The position numbers and the translations under genes were made by a program. The notes beneath the pieces were generated by a model. That model did no database searches, was not told the origin of the DNA, and was given only the letters and a program-made list of their open reading frames with translations. A stretch of DNA of 64,000 nucleotides, from positions 62,001 through 126,000 of the forward strand of contig JAMPIV010016266.1 in the NCBI GenBank assembly GCA_024509875.1, read 5' to 3'. Shown piece by piece: positions 40,893 through 51,087 of the stretch. This DNA comes from Oreohelix idahoensis (lineage: Eukaryota; Mollusca; Gastropoda; Stylommatophora; Oreohelicidae). Position 1 is the stretch's first letter, and each line of letters starts with the position of its first letter.

Positions 40893-42701
40893 TTATCTGC
40901 GTGACGCAGCATTAGGTACTAATTGTAACCGTAGACAATGATGGTTAAAGTAAGCACCATTATCATGCTCGATGACCATTCGAGCATCTCTATTGTTACG
41001 AAATGTAACTATAGCTTCACCATACCTGTCATTGGTAGGTGACAACAACCGTACAAACATAACGTCTGCCGTGTCATTAAAGAAATTGCTAAGTGCCTGC
41101 CATCTGGTACCTTGTGGCAGATTGCGCACTAACACGGTGCGAGAATATGCACCCTTCCCAATGTAAGTGGGATCAGTGTCACTAACGTGATAAATAGTTC
41201 TTCTATTTAATCTTTTGGATATGGTAGTCTTATGAGATGATGTCTCATAATGATTGACATATTTATTTGTCCTAATTTTATTAGTTAAGTTCATAAGAAC
41301 TTCACCATCATTACCCTTGTTCGGGACATCCCTTCTTTTCCCATTTTCAACAATTTTATTCAGATCACTGTTAATATGATCCTGTCGCCAACATCTATCT
41401 TCCGACTTGGCGGCATTCTCTTGAGAAAAGGTATATCTGCCTCGAAATGATTTTCTAATCTTCCTAGGATGGACTGGTAGTTTAGTATACTTTTTATCCT
41501 GTAGGAGAGTCTTATCCTTCTCCTTATCGATTTCCAGAATGGTACTGAGACTGAAATTGGAGAAAACTGTGCCACATGTATTTATTTTGTTGGCCCGTAA
41601 TGTAGCTGTTGCAATGACAGCGTTAGCATTGCAATAAGATTGCACATTCTTTAATTCCCATTCCTCAATTTCCTGTGGGGAACAATCCTTACTACCATGG
41701 ATGCGTCCCAACATCAGATCTGCAATTGGATTCTGAAGCATGCATACCTTAACTTGTCCTGAAAAGAAAGGTGTATTAACATGGACAAGAGCTGTGGGGT
41801 AAAACTCAATAGTTCCCCCAAAAGTCATGCAACGGACATATTCCCCCGTTGCACAGCTAGGATGTACTAGCGACTGTCGCACTCCAATGGTTGTGGACCC
41901 CGAGTCTCTCAATACAGAAACTACAGAACCGTTTACTATCCCTCTGTTAAAAATCAGAGAGCCTGTTCCATCATTGGCTGCAAGACCTACTTCTGGTGTA
42001 ATGTGTCCGCAGTTTAGCACTGTCTCCTTTGCCTTCTGAAAAATAAGATTGCATTGTGGGCAACTATTTGCCACGTTATAATTTATAGCAAAGCATGCAG
42101 CAGAAGAATTCATTGTATTATCGTTAGGTGGAACCTGAACCTTAGGGGTGATATCATTTGTCACTGCTGCCCCGGTATTATGGTTATAATGTGAAGATCC
42201 ACGAGAATGAGAACGATTACGAGAATAATTAGTTGAATTATCTCGTTGTCGTCTATTATAATTGTTATCTCGATGTCTCGAGTTATAATTATCGCTATTC
42301 TTCCAATTGTTACCATTATTATATTGATATGACCGATTATAACTTGAGTTACGTGGATTACTGTTGTATCTTGACTGAGGTGAATAATTTCTGGTTTGTT
42401 GTCTTCCTCTATTAAAGTTATTGTTAAAGTTATTCTGTCCCTTATGAAAATTAATGTCATAGTTTCCTTTGAACCTACCTCTGTCCACACTGTGTGTTCT
42501 AGGTTTGTTATGATTATGATATGCCATATTGGAGGCTACAGGAAGTGGTTCTCTTATCAACGAGCCAGAAATATTAGCATTCGGATGAGCTGTGCAGTAA
42601 TTTAAAGAAATTTTTTCTAACTCATCAATAGATTCTGGTTTTCTTTCTTGCAGATAAGCAAAGAATGGTGGGCTGACAGAAGATAATACTTTATCCCTCA
42701 A
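40893..42701 (-). CDS. Gag C-terminal part / protease ORF with C-terminal RRM-like domain
   Basis: An open frame of 602 aa, though its true start lies upstream in the gag frame (frameshift near 42778), so ATG 42701 is only the first Met. Residues 1-50: gag (FFAYLQERKPESIDELEK). Residues 60-172: Asn/Arg/Tyr/Ser-rich, nucleic-acid-binding-like. SCPQC...NCGH at 213-233 may be a divergent zinc knuckle. Protease region about 255-340, with VLRDSGSTTIGV (catalytic Asp266) and LMLGRIHG. Residues 340-515: basic, unrecognised. Residues 522-602 fit an RRM: TVLVRNLPQG (RNP2), helix WQALSNFF, MFVRLL, RYGEAIVTF (RNP1 position), helix DARMVIEHDNG, CLRLQLVP. The RRM call is by pattern, not by search. Confidence 0.8.
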   Translation of the reverse strand: MRDKVLSSVSPPFFAYLQERKPESIDELEKISLNYCTAHPNANISGSLIREPLPVASNMAYHNHNKPRTHSVDRGRFKGNYDINFHKGQNNFNNNFNRGRQQTRNYSPQSRYNSNPRNSSYNRSYQYNNGNNWKNSDNYNSRHRDNNYNRRQRDNSTNYSRNRSHSRGSSHYNHNTGAAVTNDITPKVQVPPNDNTMNSSAACFAINYNVANSCPQCNLIFQKAKETVLNCGHITPEVGLAANDGTGSLIFNRGIVNGSVVSVLRDSGSTTIGVRQSLVHPSCATGEYVRCMTFGGTIEFYPTALVHVNTPFFSGQVKVCMLQNPIADLMLGRIHGSKDCSPQEIEEWELKNVQSYCNANAVIATATLRANKINTCGTVFSNFSLSTILEIDKEKDKTLLQDKKYTKLPVHPRKIRKSFRGRYTFSQENAAKSEDRCWRQDHINSDLNKIVENGKRRDVPNKGNDGEVLMNLTNKIRTNKYVNHYETSSHKTTISKRLNRRTIYHVSDTDPTYIGKGAYSRTVLVRNLPQGTRWQALSNFFNDTADVMFVRLLSPTNDRYGEAIVTFRNNRDARMVIEHDNGAYFNHHCLRLQLVPNAASRR

Positions 42702-42777
42702 TAATAAATCAACTAATTTGTCGTAAGATTTGTTGACACCTGCCAGTTCAACCCATCTGTTAAAAGTATTGCGTATG

Positions 42778-43230
42778 TTAGCAATAAAAACCTGTGAAAT
42801 CTTTATTGTTATCTGGCAACAAACTTTTGAAACGTAATCTACATGCCTCTTCGTTCAAGTGGAAACGACGTAATAACAACGTCTTAATGGCCTCATAATC
42901 TGTGGCTAATGTAGGATCAATGTTTTGTGCTGCACTTGCAGGTTCGCCATCCAGAAATTCCTTAAGTTTAAGTGCCCATGCAGTTTTGTCAAGGTTATTG
43001 ACCTTACATATATCCTCAAAGCGCGCCAGCCACGATGAAAGGTCGTCCACGTGTAATTTGAATGGTGGTAATTTAAAGTAATAATTGCCCTTAAGTCGGG
43101 TGGATGAAGATCCAGATTGAGCATTATCATTTTGGCTTGCTGCAGCACTCTGCGAATTAAGTTTTGCTGTTTCCAATTTAAGCCGTTGCAATTCCATTTC
43201 TTGCTGTAGTATGATTTCTTGTCGTTTCAA
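42778..43230 (-). pseudogene. LTR element Gag, N-terminal/capsid part
   Basis: 150-residue frame: Gln/Glu/Leu-rich start (RQEIILQQEMELQRLKLE, likely coiled coil), then KLPPFKLHVDDLSSWLARFE, TAWALKLKEFLDGEPASAAQ and EAIKTLLLRRFHLNEEACRL, the Retrotrans_gag pattern of particle-forming Gag proteins. More Glu/Lys-rich coiled-coil sequence continues upstream to about 43500 (MLTLDHFIKIGKDCNKKGEA reading near 43495) in another frame; a 24-25-bp tandem duplication at 43362-43412 contributes to the disruption. Confidence 0.85.
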
Positions 43231-43514
43231 TTTATTCTCTTCTTCAATCCGTAGGATTTCATCTCTTGCTATCTTTCTTTCTTTCTTCTTCTTGTCTTAA
43301 TTCTTCTCTCTCTGCTTTAGCAATAGTTTTCTTTTCAGCCTCTTTCTTTCAAGTTCTTCCATCTCTGCCTTATGTCAAGTTCTTCCATCTCTGCCTTATA
43401 TCTTGCCAGTTGTTGTTCAGCAAATTCAAGGAGTGCCTCTCCCTTTTTATTACAATCTTTTCCAATTTTAATGAAATGGTCCAAGGTAAGCATTCTTGGA
43501 GTTTAATTATTTAA

Positions 43515-44969
43515 GTATTCAATTACTTATGTATTGTAATCAACAATATAATCTATGTCGATAATTATAATTACTCAACGAATGAATAATTAATATAAGA
43601 AATTGTAATATTCCTGTATTGTTATGTATAAGTTCCACAATCTATAATATTTTTACAAAATATTATATATATACTCACTGATATCTATCATAAATAGTTA
43701 TGATAGTTAGTTATATAAGCTGCTGAAATTATATCAAGCGCTTAATATTAATATTTAATAATTATGTGTATTATCCCCAAATAATTAGTCTTAATTGTCA
43801 CTAAGTTCACAATATAGTACTGAGAAAGTGTACTAATTTATATTAAATATGTATTAATATGTTATAAAGTTTTAATAATTAATCATTATATAATATGCCA
43901 TAATCATGAGGCATAAAGTGCATTGCCCATTTCTAGGACCACTACTGCAAATATGTGCAAAGTCCCTAATTCCTCATCAAAGCTGATAAAAATTTAATCA
44001 TATTCATCTACACTATTATTAATGAAGAAATTATAGCATTAATATTAAATTATAGAAGGATGAAATGAATACAAACAATACAATGGGTTAACCAAGGAGT
44101 ACAGAACAGTAGCACAATACCAAAGTGACATTTTCACAAAAATAAATGATATTATAAAACCAAGTTTAGTAACAGGAAATGTAGAAGGGTGAAGGTTAAC
44201 TGAAGGAAACGAACATATTTGGCACTAAGAATGATGACGTCACAGGACTCATTTGACGTTAATACAATACATTTAATTAAAATTAAAGATAGCTAGATCA
44301 GAATAACAAGATAGATTACGAACATAGGACTGTAAATGAATAAAAATAAGAACCAAATACATCAGAAAACAACAGTTATAACATGACTATACACCTAACA
44401 TGCAAAGTGAATTAATGCAAGTCCGAACGAACCGATCACCGATAACGATAATTCGACGCTTTCTTCGCGAGGTGCTATTAATTCACAGCCTTAGGAACAT
44501 TCAGAATGAATATCGGCATCCTGAGAGCCATTTTATTCATTATGAACCGCCGCCCAACCATACCCGCTACATGAAAAGGACAGGAACAATATTTAACATG
44601 GATACAACGAAAAAAGAACATGGCATTATTTGGACAAACAGGACGAAATATTTTAACCTTTAAAATCAGTGACTTATCTTGTTTTGGCGGTAATATCGTA
44701 CATTATATGCTTCGCCGACGGACTCTAGAGCTTGTTTGTATCATTGAGAAAGTCAGCAATAGGTTTCATTTGATATTTGAAAGCTTCAAATAAATATTTT
44801 TGATGGACATTGTCAGCTGCTGGCTTTTCCAACCGTTCATGCTGTCGTCAAGGGCATGACGTCACCGGTGTATTTGCAAATAATGTCCATTTCGATCGAA
44901 AGGAAAAATGTCTTATTTTTTTGTGGTTCGTTCTTTTGAAAAATTTCAAAACCACTAATGGCCACCAGT
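43515..44969 (-). other. 5' leader of the LTR element
   Basis: Roughly 1.45 kb of AT-rich DNA between the 5' LTR and gag, with no conserved coding. Minus strand just inside the LTR reads acTGGTGGCCATTAGTGG, a possible primer-binding site since it begins TGG; the tRNA is not identified. Confidence 0.6.
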
Positions 44970-45817
44970 TGTGGCGGGTCGGTGGTGGTGGTGTGGTTGG
45001 TGTTGCGATTCCTTGGTTATGGTATTATTTATTGAATAGTAAAGTCACTCTTTAGACGTATCAATGTTGGTTATAAATGGTTAGCTCTGGGCATCAGAAC
45101 ATCCCTTCGACGTTCTGATTTGCATAGTATATAGTATTTGATTTCCCTTGTGGGAGAGTTATCGTGCTGACAAAGGTAAACACCAACATCTGTAGAACCG
45201 AACCCGAAACGTAAATAAAGGATCAAGCCTTCTGCTTAGAGTCCACATGTATTGAGATTCATACAAAATATGATAATCGACATTCACAAAGGTTTCATAT
45301 ACAATTCAGTGTAACAATTGAATTCCAAATAATATCAGTAAGTATCCGTCCGTGTCAAAACAATGTGTCAGAAGAACATCGTGGCTATATACGTGCGCTG
45401 TTGAAGTCAACAGCCAGAAGTGAGCACATGAGTTCTTGACAGCTGCAATTTGAATCATAATACGATTCTCCTTCCATTATTAGTTTAATTTCATTAATCT
45501 CATGTTTAGATTAATTTCCGAACTGACCCTGAAGTCTACATCGATTCATCTATATAATATAGGCTATATACTCAGCCTTATTTCCTTGGAAGAAATACAA
45601 GACACGACCTTCTTGCTTGACGGATAGCGTAACAAAGGCCCTTGTAACCAAGTCACCCGGCGTGACCTTCCCAACGCGAATGCGTCATAATCTCCGCATA
45701 TATTTCGCGTTCACTATACCGTAAAATATCGACATATTCTATAAATATTAATGACCCCTAAACGTTGCGCATGGGTAAACCCCAGCAGACGCCATCATTT
45801 AAAATAACACCGTAACA
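44970..45817 (-). repeat. 5' LTR (848 bp)
   Basis: Same length as the LTR at 37164-38011 and about 99% identical by eye. On the element's strand it starts TGTTACGG and ends GCCACA. Confidence 0.95.
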
Positions 45818-45822
45818 ATCTC
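45818..45822. repeat. LTR element target-site duplication, right
   Basis: atctc, matching 37159-37163. Confidence 0.85.
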
Positions 45823-46425
45823 TGCCTTTTCCCAGACTTTACCAAGTAATTTATATAATATCTCTGTAGCCATGTCGATAGTTGGTGCATAACATTGGAT
45901 GACATTTACATGTATTTTCTTTTTAGCTGTTTTAAAAGTAGCTGTTATTCTTCTGGGTCCAACAGCTTCCCATTCAATGAGTGCTTTCTGTGCTTCTTTA
46001 GATAACATAAGAGCTACCCTTTCACTGTGGTGTGAACTTTCGTCTTCAAGTCCTGAGGACAGCACCAATTCACCTGTGATGAGTTTCTTCCTGTCTGCCA
46101 ACTTCCACTTTGTTTCACACATTCCCAGAACCTCAATTTTATATTCCCTCATTTCTGCTGCTACTTGTGCCACTTTCCCTTGTTCGTTTAATGTCCGAAC
46201 ATTCCAGGTGCCAAATCTGGAAGTTCTCCTAGAAGACAGAAAGTTAGTCAGCAACACAGACTCCTTTCGGCTTTCTCTGTGTTGCATCATACGCCTCCCT
46301 GCGAGAGGACCTTCCCCTGTCTTAGATGGCTGTGTTTTATTTTCCTTTTTTGACTTGTCCATATTTGTTGAAGTTTTTTGAGGTTTAAATTTTTTACAGG
46401 ATGGGGTAACCAGCCCCACGCCCAA
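45823..46425 (-). pseudogene. RTE-2 LINE endonuclease N-terminus
   Basis: From about 46425 on the minus strand: MGVGLVTPSCKKF, then a basic stretch, then the EN start RFGTWNVRTLNEQGKVAQVA, the catalytic-Glu block EVLGMCETKW, and KKIHVNVIQCYAPT. Directly after YAPT the sequence jumps to TEILYKLLGKVWEKAEI, the segment before the RT, so most EN and linker sequence is deleted. The remainder of this copy lies beyond the LTR element at 36271-37163. Confidence 0.85.
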
Positions 46426-46529
46426 CCCTCATTAGTTGCTTTTTATGACTTGCATGGCAGAGAACAGTGTTACTATTCTTTGCTCCCTTTTCGTGCCCCA
46501 GTACTCACGGGTGTTATCTTTTGCTTGGC

Positions 46530-46721
46530 TTATCCTTTATAAATTTTGGGGCATTGTATTTCTTTCCTCATGTTCTGTAGTGTCTTATAGAATAATTTCT
46601 GGTTTTCTTGCGCATCTTTTTCTAGCTTTTCTCCAAATTCTTCCCAGGACTTCTGCTTTGCTGCTAGCACCTTGTTCTTTGCTTCTGTTCTGAGTGTCAC
46701 ATATTCTCTATATTTCTCCAT
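46530..46721 (-). pseudogene. RTE-1 EN-RT linker fragment
   Basis: 63-residue frame with VLAAKQKSWEEFGEKLEKDA and ENQKLFYKTLQNMRKE, the helical linker between endonuclease and RT in this LINE family (compare the degraded version at 59700-59870). Confidence 0.7.
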
Positions 46722-47402
46722 TTGTCCTGTTGTGTTTTTATCTCCTAAGTATTGTTTCCATGCGATTTTCTTCTCTCTTATTTTATCTTTGACTTCCTCA
46801 CCACTGCAGCAATAAGCCCCTGATATCTGGTCTTAATTTCTGGCTCTCTCAACTTGTAGGTCTTAATGCTCATTTCTCCCGTTCGTTTACTTAGTTTCTT
46901 GCATGATGTTGGGCAGTTCCTAGGCTGAGCAACTCTTTCAGTTGTTCTTTTGATTGTAAGCAGGTAGTGATCACTTCCAATCTCTGGCCCCCTCCAGACT
47001 CTAGCATCGCGGACATATTTGAATGAGCTCCTCCTAACTATGGCTTTTCTCCAAATTCTTCCCAGGATTTCTGTTTTGCAGCTAGCACCTTGTTCTTTGC
47101 TTCTGTTCTGAGTATCACATATTCTTTATATTTCTCTGTTTTTCCTGCTGTGTTTTTAGCTCCTAAGTATTGTATACATACCTTTTTCTTCTCTCTTATT
47201 GTCTCTTTAACCTCGCCTGTCCACCAAGTGTCCTCTTTCTCTTGTTCCCAAGTCGAAGTTCACCACATGCTTCTGCTGCAGCTGTCTTTATAATGTCCTT
47301 GAATTTCAACCAGAGTGTTTCCAGGTCCTCAGGTTATTCTGTGTTTCTCACTGCTGTAGCAATAAGCCCCTGATATCTGGTCTTCACTTCTGGCTCTCTC
47401 AG

Positions 47403-47843
47403 CTAGTAGATCTTAATGCTCATTTCTCCTGTTCGTTTACTTGGGTTCTTGCGTGATGTTTGGCAGTTTCTAGGCCAAGTAGCTCTTTCAGTTGTTCTTT
47501 TAATTGTTAACAAGAAGTGGTCACTTCCAATCTCTGGCCCCCTCCACACTCTTGCATCCCGGACAAACTTGAATGAGCTCTTCCTAACTATGGTGTAGTC
47601 GATCACTGACTTTTCATTTTTTGTTGGTTCACACCTAGTGTATACATGTATGCACTTTTGGGGGAACTTTGTGTTTGTAATGATCAGATTCTGCTCAGTG
47701 CAGAATCTAAGGAGTCGCTTTCCATTTTCATTAAGAGTGTCTTCTCCATATCTTCCGAAAACTCCACCACGTCCAGCATGGTCATTTCCAGCTCTGGCAT
47801 TGAAATTTCCGAGCATGATAATTTTATCTATGCAGTCACCCAC
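47403..47843 (-). pseudogene. RTE-1 endonuclease, C-terminal half
   Basis: 146 residues: IIMLGNFNARAGNDHAG (catalytic GDFNA, Asp replaced by Asn), GEDTLNENGKRLLRFCTEQN, VIDYTIVRKSS and the catalytic His block GPEIGSDHFLLTIK. APE-like endonuclease of the kind often annotated 'craniofacial development protein 2-like' in invertebrates. Upstream (47850-48230) the rest of EN is readable only through stops. The Asp to Asn change and the breaks make it inactive. Confidence 0.85.
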
Positions 47844-48427
47844 TGTCCCTTAAAGCAGCTCAAAGAATTTCTTCTTGACCTCTGCTCTCTCATCCTCATT
47901 TGCCCCATACACTATGACCAGGTTGACTATGGTTTCTCCTTCTTTTAGTTTTACAATCATAATGCGCTCCGAGAAAAAGTTCCATCCCTTGATACTATCG
48001 TTTTGGTTTTTTTTGCCACAATGCCACCCATGCCCCGTTTAGCTATTTCAGATGTGGGTACACCACTGTAGAGCAGCATGTTGCCATCGAGATCCACGAC
48101 TCCATGGCCTTTTTTCTTTGTTTCCGTTATAGCTAGGATTTATAGTTTTGCTTTCCTCATCTCTTCCACCAGCTCCTTTTCTTTCCCATTTTTACTTCTT
48201 GTGTTCCAAGTTCCGGAAGTCATTTTCAGTAGTCAGTTCCAGTTCTTTGCCTTTAGAATCAGTCCGGTTTTCTCTCTTGTATTTCTTGTAATCAAAAGTT
48301 TAAAGCAAACAGGTGATTGGCCTGTTGTCCCTTTGCATGGTGGAGGGGCTGCCTCCTTATGCCCTCCATGCAGGCCACCCTCCTCCTTTTTTTCAGGCGG
48401 GCATAGGACCGGCTAGGCGGAGTTTCC

Positions 48428-48745
48428 TTTACTTTCTTACTTACTTACTTAGTCGTTCCTCTTCTACCGTGAGGTGTAGAGGTTTGGAAGAGAGAGCGCC
48501 AGACTATTCTATCAGCTGTCTTCTTCCTGGCCTGGTTCCATTCTAGTCCTCGGTCCTTCAGAGATTGTCTAATGTTGTCCTCCCAGCAGACTCTGGGTCG
48601 TCCTGGAGGTCTGGATCCTTGGCTCTTTGTTTCCCATGCCTGTCATGGTAGCCGATCTTCTCCCATTCTGCAGACATGGCCAAACCATCTTAGTTGGGAC
48701 TGTTCTATTTGGGTCAACAGCGGGTGGGATTTTAGGCCTTGATGT
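48428..48745 (-). mobile_element. RTE-1 LINE 3'-end fragment
   Basis: (TAAG)n tail on the minus strand (plus: cttacttacttacttag from 48434) and the family's terminal sequence (gtcgttcctcttctaccgtgaggtg...). Truncated near 48745. Confidence 0.82.
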
Positions 48746-49006
48746 TTCCTTTACTTTCTATGCCTGGAATGTCAGATTTTAGCTCAGGAAATCATCTTCT
48801 TTTCCACAATTGGATAGTTGTGCTTGCTGGTATTTTCTTTGTGACTCAGCTTGCTAGCATGTTATTTTTTCTTTTGCTTGAGCCACAAAGTTAGTTCACT
48901 TGAGCCTACCTCTTCCTAGCTTATTCATTCTATGGCACATGGGGTGTCCTTTGAGTCTCTTAAATTTTTCTGCTTGTTGTTTGACTCTGCTGTCAAGTCT
49001 GCCCTC

Positions 49007-49690
49007 CTATGAGTGTTGCCCTGTAACCATATGGTTGATTTTCATGGATTTTAGGGTCCCTGTCAAGATTGACACTGCTTGGTTTTGAAGTACATTTACT
49101 TTGTCAAAATTTGCTGCCATCGACCAATCTTTGGTGCTATATTCCATTACAGGGCTGACTCTGCCTGTGTACAGCATTTTGCGGTTGTTCTCATCAGCAC
49201 CCCATATGGTACTAAATAATTTTGTCATGATGGTCCAGCACAGTTTTGCACTCAGCTGTGTTTTTGTTATCTGTGTTTTTCATGTCATGTGGTGTTCTAG
49301 TGTGATACCTAAGTACATTGATGTCTCTTCTTCTTGTATTGTCTGCCCATTTTAGTTGTAGTTTCGCTTGCTGTAGTTTGTTTACAAGGTAAATATAATG
49401 TGCATTGGTGTTTTTCATTGATTTTGAGCAGCCACTTTCTGGACCAACATTCAAGGGCTAGCATTGAATCCTGCATGCACACTTTTGCTGTGGTGATGCA
49501 TTCTTCTGAAGTCCACATGGCCAAGTCATCAGCATAGAGGGAGTCATGGACATTCTTGTGGATGTTTTCTGTGTCTGTAATGTCATTTGTATAAATAAGG
49601 AAGAATGTAGGGCAGAGGACCCCACCATATGATACTCCCTGCTCCATTGTTGCCTTTCTGCTTATCTGTCCGCACCTGCACTCTTGCTGT
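49007..49690 (-). pseudogene. I-like (Jockey/I group) LINE reverse transcriptase relic
   Basis: Frame-broken minus-strand RT. MEQGVSYGGVLCPTFFLIYT (motif B; canonical GVPQGGVLSP) leads to the catalytic box SLYADDLAMW (about 49530), the thumb ALECWSRKWLLKINEKH, then after a frameshift TIWGADENNRKMLYTGRVSP and NVLQNQAVSILTG. The 'YADDLA.W' and 'Y.GRV.PV.EY' pattern suits I/Jockey-group LINEs rather than RTE. Partner pieces (EN at 56529, RNase H at 34985, C-terminus at 10840) may belong to the same family. Confidence 0.8.
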
Positions 49691-50380
49691 TCTGTCTGTT
49701 AGATAGTGACTGCGCCAGTTGTACGAGTGTTTGTGTGTATAATATTTTAAATGTTAATAACCATATCTCTGATAAATATTATAAATTAAAACATTATATA
49801 AACACAATATTTCCACATTTTGTTTAATGCATACAGCATCAAAGGTTTTACTTTTTAAATATCCCAGTATCAATTTATGCTCATGCACTACGTAATACAA
49901 GTAATAGAAATTTAAACGTGATTAATTACTTGTCAATTTATGTTTTGGTAATTCCAATTTGAAGCACAATGCTAAAAAATCAGAGAAATATTCATTTTTT
50001 ATGACATATTTATTCTATATTAATGTATAAACTGTGTACAGTTTATTTATACTGTTAATGTCAATGCGTAACAAAGATGACATATTACATTTTTTTGTAG
50101 TTGTTCAGACTCTTATATCTTCTGTTGTAATTATAGTACAATGTTCATTTTTAAACAGAAACTTGGAGCAACATTCCAACTGTCACTAAAAGCCACTTTA
50201 AAACTGGAGTTTCAAAAAATGACAAAGTTGACTAAGGTTTTTCCTCCTTTTAGCTTTAGCACCATAATGTGCTATAAGACAAAGCTCCATCCCTTGATTA
50301 TGGTGTGGTGAAGGCCACATTTATACGAAAATACAGTCTAGATGTTTAAGGATGTAGACGAAAATTTAAGTCTATTTTAC
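49691..50380. other. No gene seen
   Basis: AT-rich; a short piece at 50225-50300 resembles RTE-1 endonuclease sequence near 47920-48000 (aaagttgactaaggttt, ataatg-gct). Confidence 0.5.
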
Positions 50381-51087
50381 CTTACTTACTTACTTAGTTG
50401 TTCCCCTTCTACCGTGAGGTGTAGAGGTTTGGAAGAGAGAGCACCAGACTATCCTATCAGCTGTCTTCATCCTGGCCTGATTCCATTCCAGTCCTCGGTC
50501 CTTCAAAGATTGTCTAATGTTGTCCTCCCTGCAGACTCTGGGTTGTCCTGTGGGTCTGGATCCCTTGATTTTTGTTTCCCATGCTTGTCATGGTAGCTGA
50601 TCCCCTCCCATTCTGCGGACATGGCCAAACCATCTTAGCTGAGACTGCTCCACTTGGGTCAGCAGGGGGTTGCATTTTAGGCCTTGACGTATTGTCTGGT
50701 TGCGGACCATGTCTCTTCTTGTTACTTCAACCACCTTTCTCAGATACATCATTTCTGAGGTTTGGATCTTCCTTTTGTGGGTTGTGGTCATTGCCCATGA
50801 CTTGCATCCATATGTCAATACTGGGACATAGGTGGTGGTATACAGCTATCTTCATTTTCTTACCAACCTCTCTTGCTGAGGAATCCTCGATTTATGGCCT
50901 GAAAAAGTTTCCCAGCTGCTGCTTTTCGAGTGGCCATCTCTTCTCTGATGCCTCCCTTTTGGTCTATAATAGCTCCGAGGTATTTAAAGTGGTTGACCTG
51001 CTCCAGGACCTGTTCTCCCAGCTTAATCGTATGTACTCTTTCTTCTTGTGATATTACAATGGATTTTGTTTTAGAGCTGCTTATGAC
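50381..51087 (-). mobile_element. RTE-1 LINE 3' part, left of the solo LTR
   Basis: (TAAG)n tail at 50381-50398, then C-terminal sequence. The minus-strand frame 50588-50818 holds CKSWAMTTTHKRKIQTSEMM, EVTRRDMVRNQTIRQGL and SQLRWFGHVRRMGGDQLP. The copy continues, interrupted, at 51930. Confidence 0.85.
51083..51087. repeat. Solo LTR target-site duplication, left
   Basis: atgac, matching 51925-51929; the uninterrupted family reads ttatgaccatccctctc (as at 21008). Confidence 0.85.

Larger units (their letters stand above)
37164..45817 (-). mobile_element. Gmr1-like Ty3/gypsy LTR retrotransposon (8,654 bp), defective
   Basis: Two 848-bp LTRs and a 5-bp TSD (ATCTC) define a complete insertion in an RTE-2 LINE. 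Transcription would run right to left. Order from the 5' LTR: leader (44969-43515), gag (about 43500-42000), protease motif, RRM-like domain, the GPY/F end of integrase, RT, RNase H, then a 1.1-kb non-coding tail (39146-38012) and the 3' LTR. No integrase follows RNase H. Integrase before RT is the Gmr1-clade arrangement. The integrase zinc finger and catalytic core are missing and several frameshifts exist, although the LTRs look young. Confidence 0.9.
46430..48300 (-). mobile_element. RTE-1 LINE 5' half (endonuclease region)
   Basis: Minus-strand RTE-1 5' region from about 48290 (N-terminal MTSGTWNTRSKNGKEKELVE-like reading near 48225) through EN to the EN-RT linker. An internal segment is duplicated: about 46620-46770 and 47040-47190 both read ccaaattcttcccagga-ttctg-tttgc-gctagcaccttg, and both are followed by homologous sequence. 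The RT half is missing. Confidence 0.8.

Noticed and set aside
42161..42605. ORFs in other frames within gag (for example 42161-42490, rich in Ile, and 42233-42415)
   Set aside because: Shadow frames of the Asn/Arg-rich gag segment, whose AT-rich codons read as Ile/Tyr-rich in other frames.
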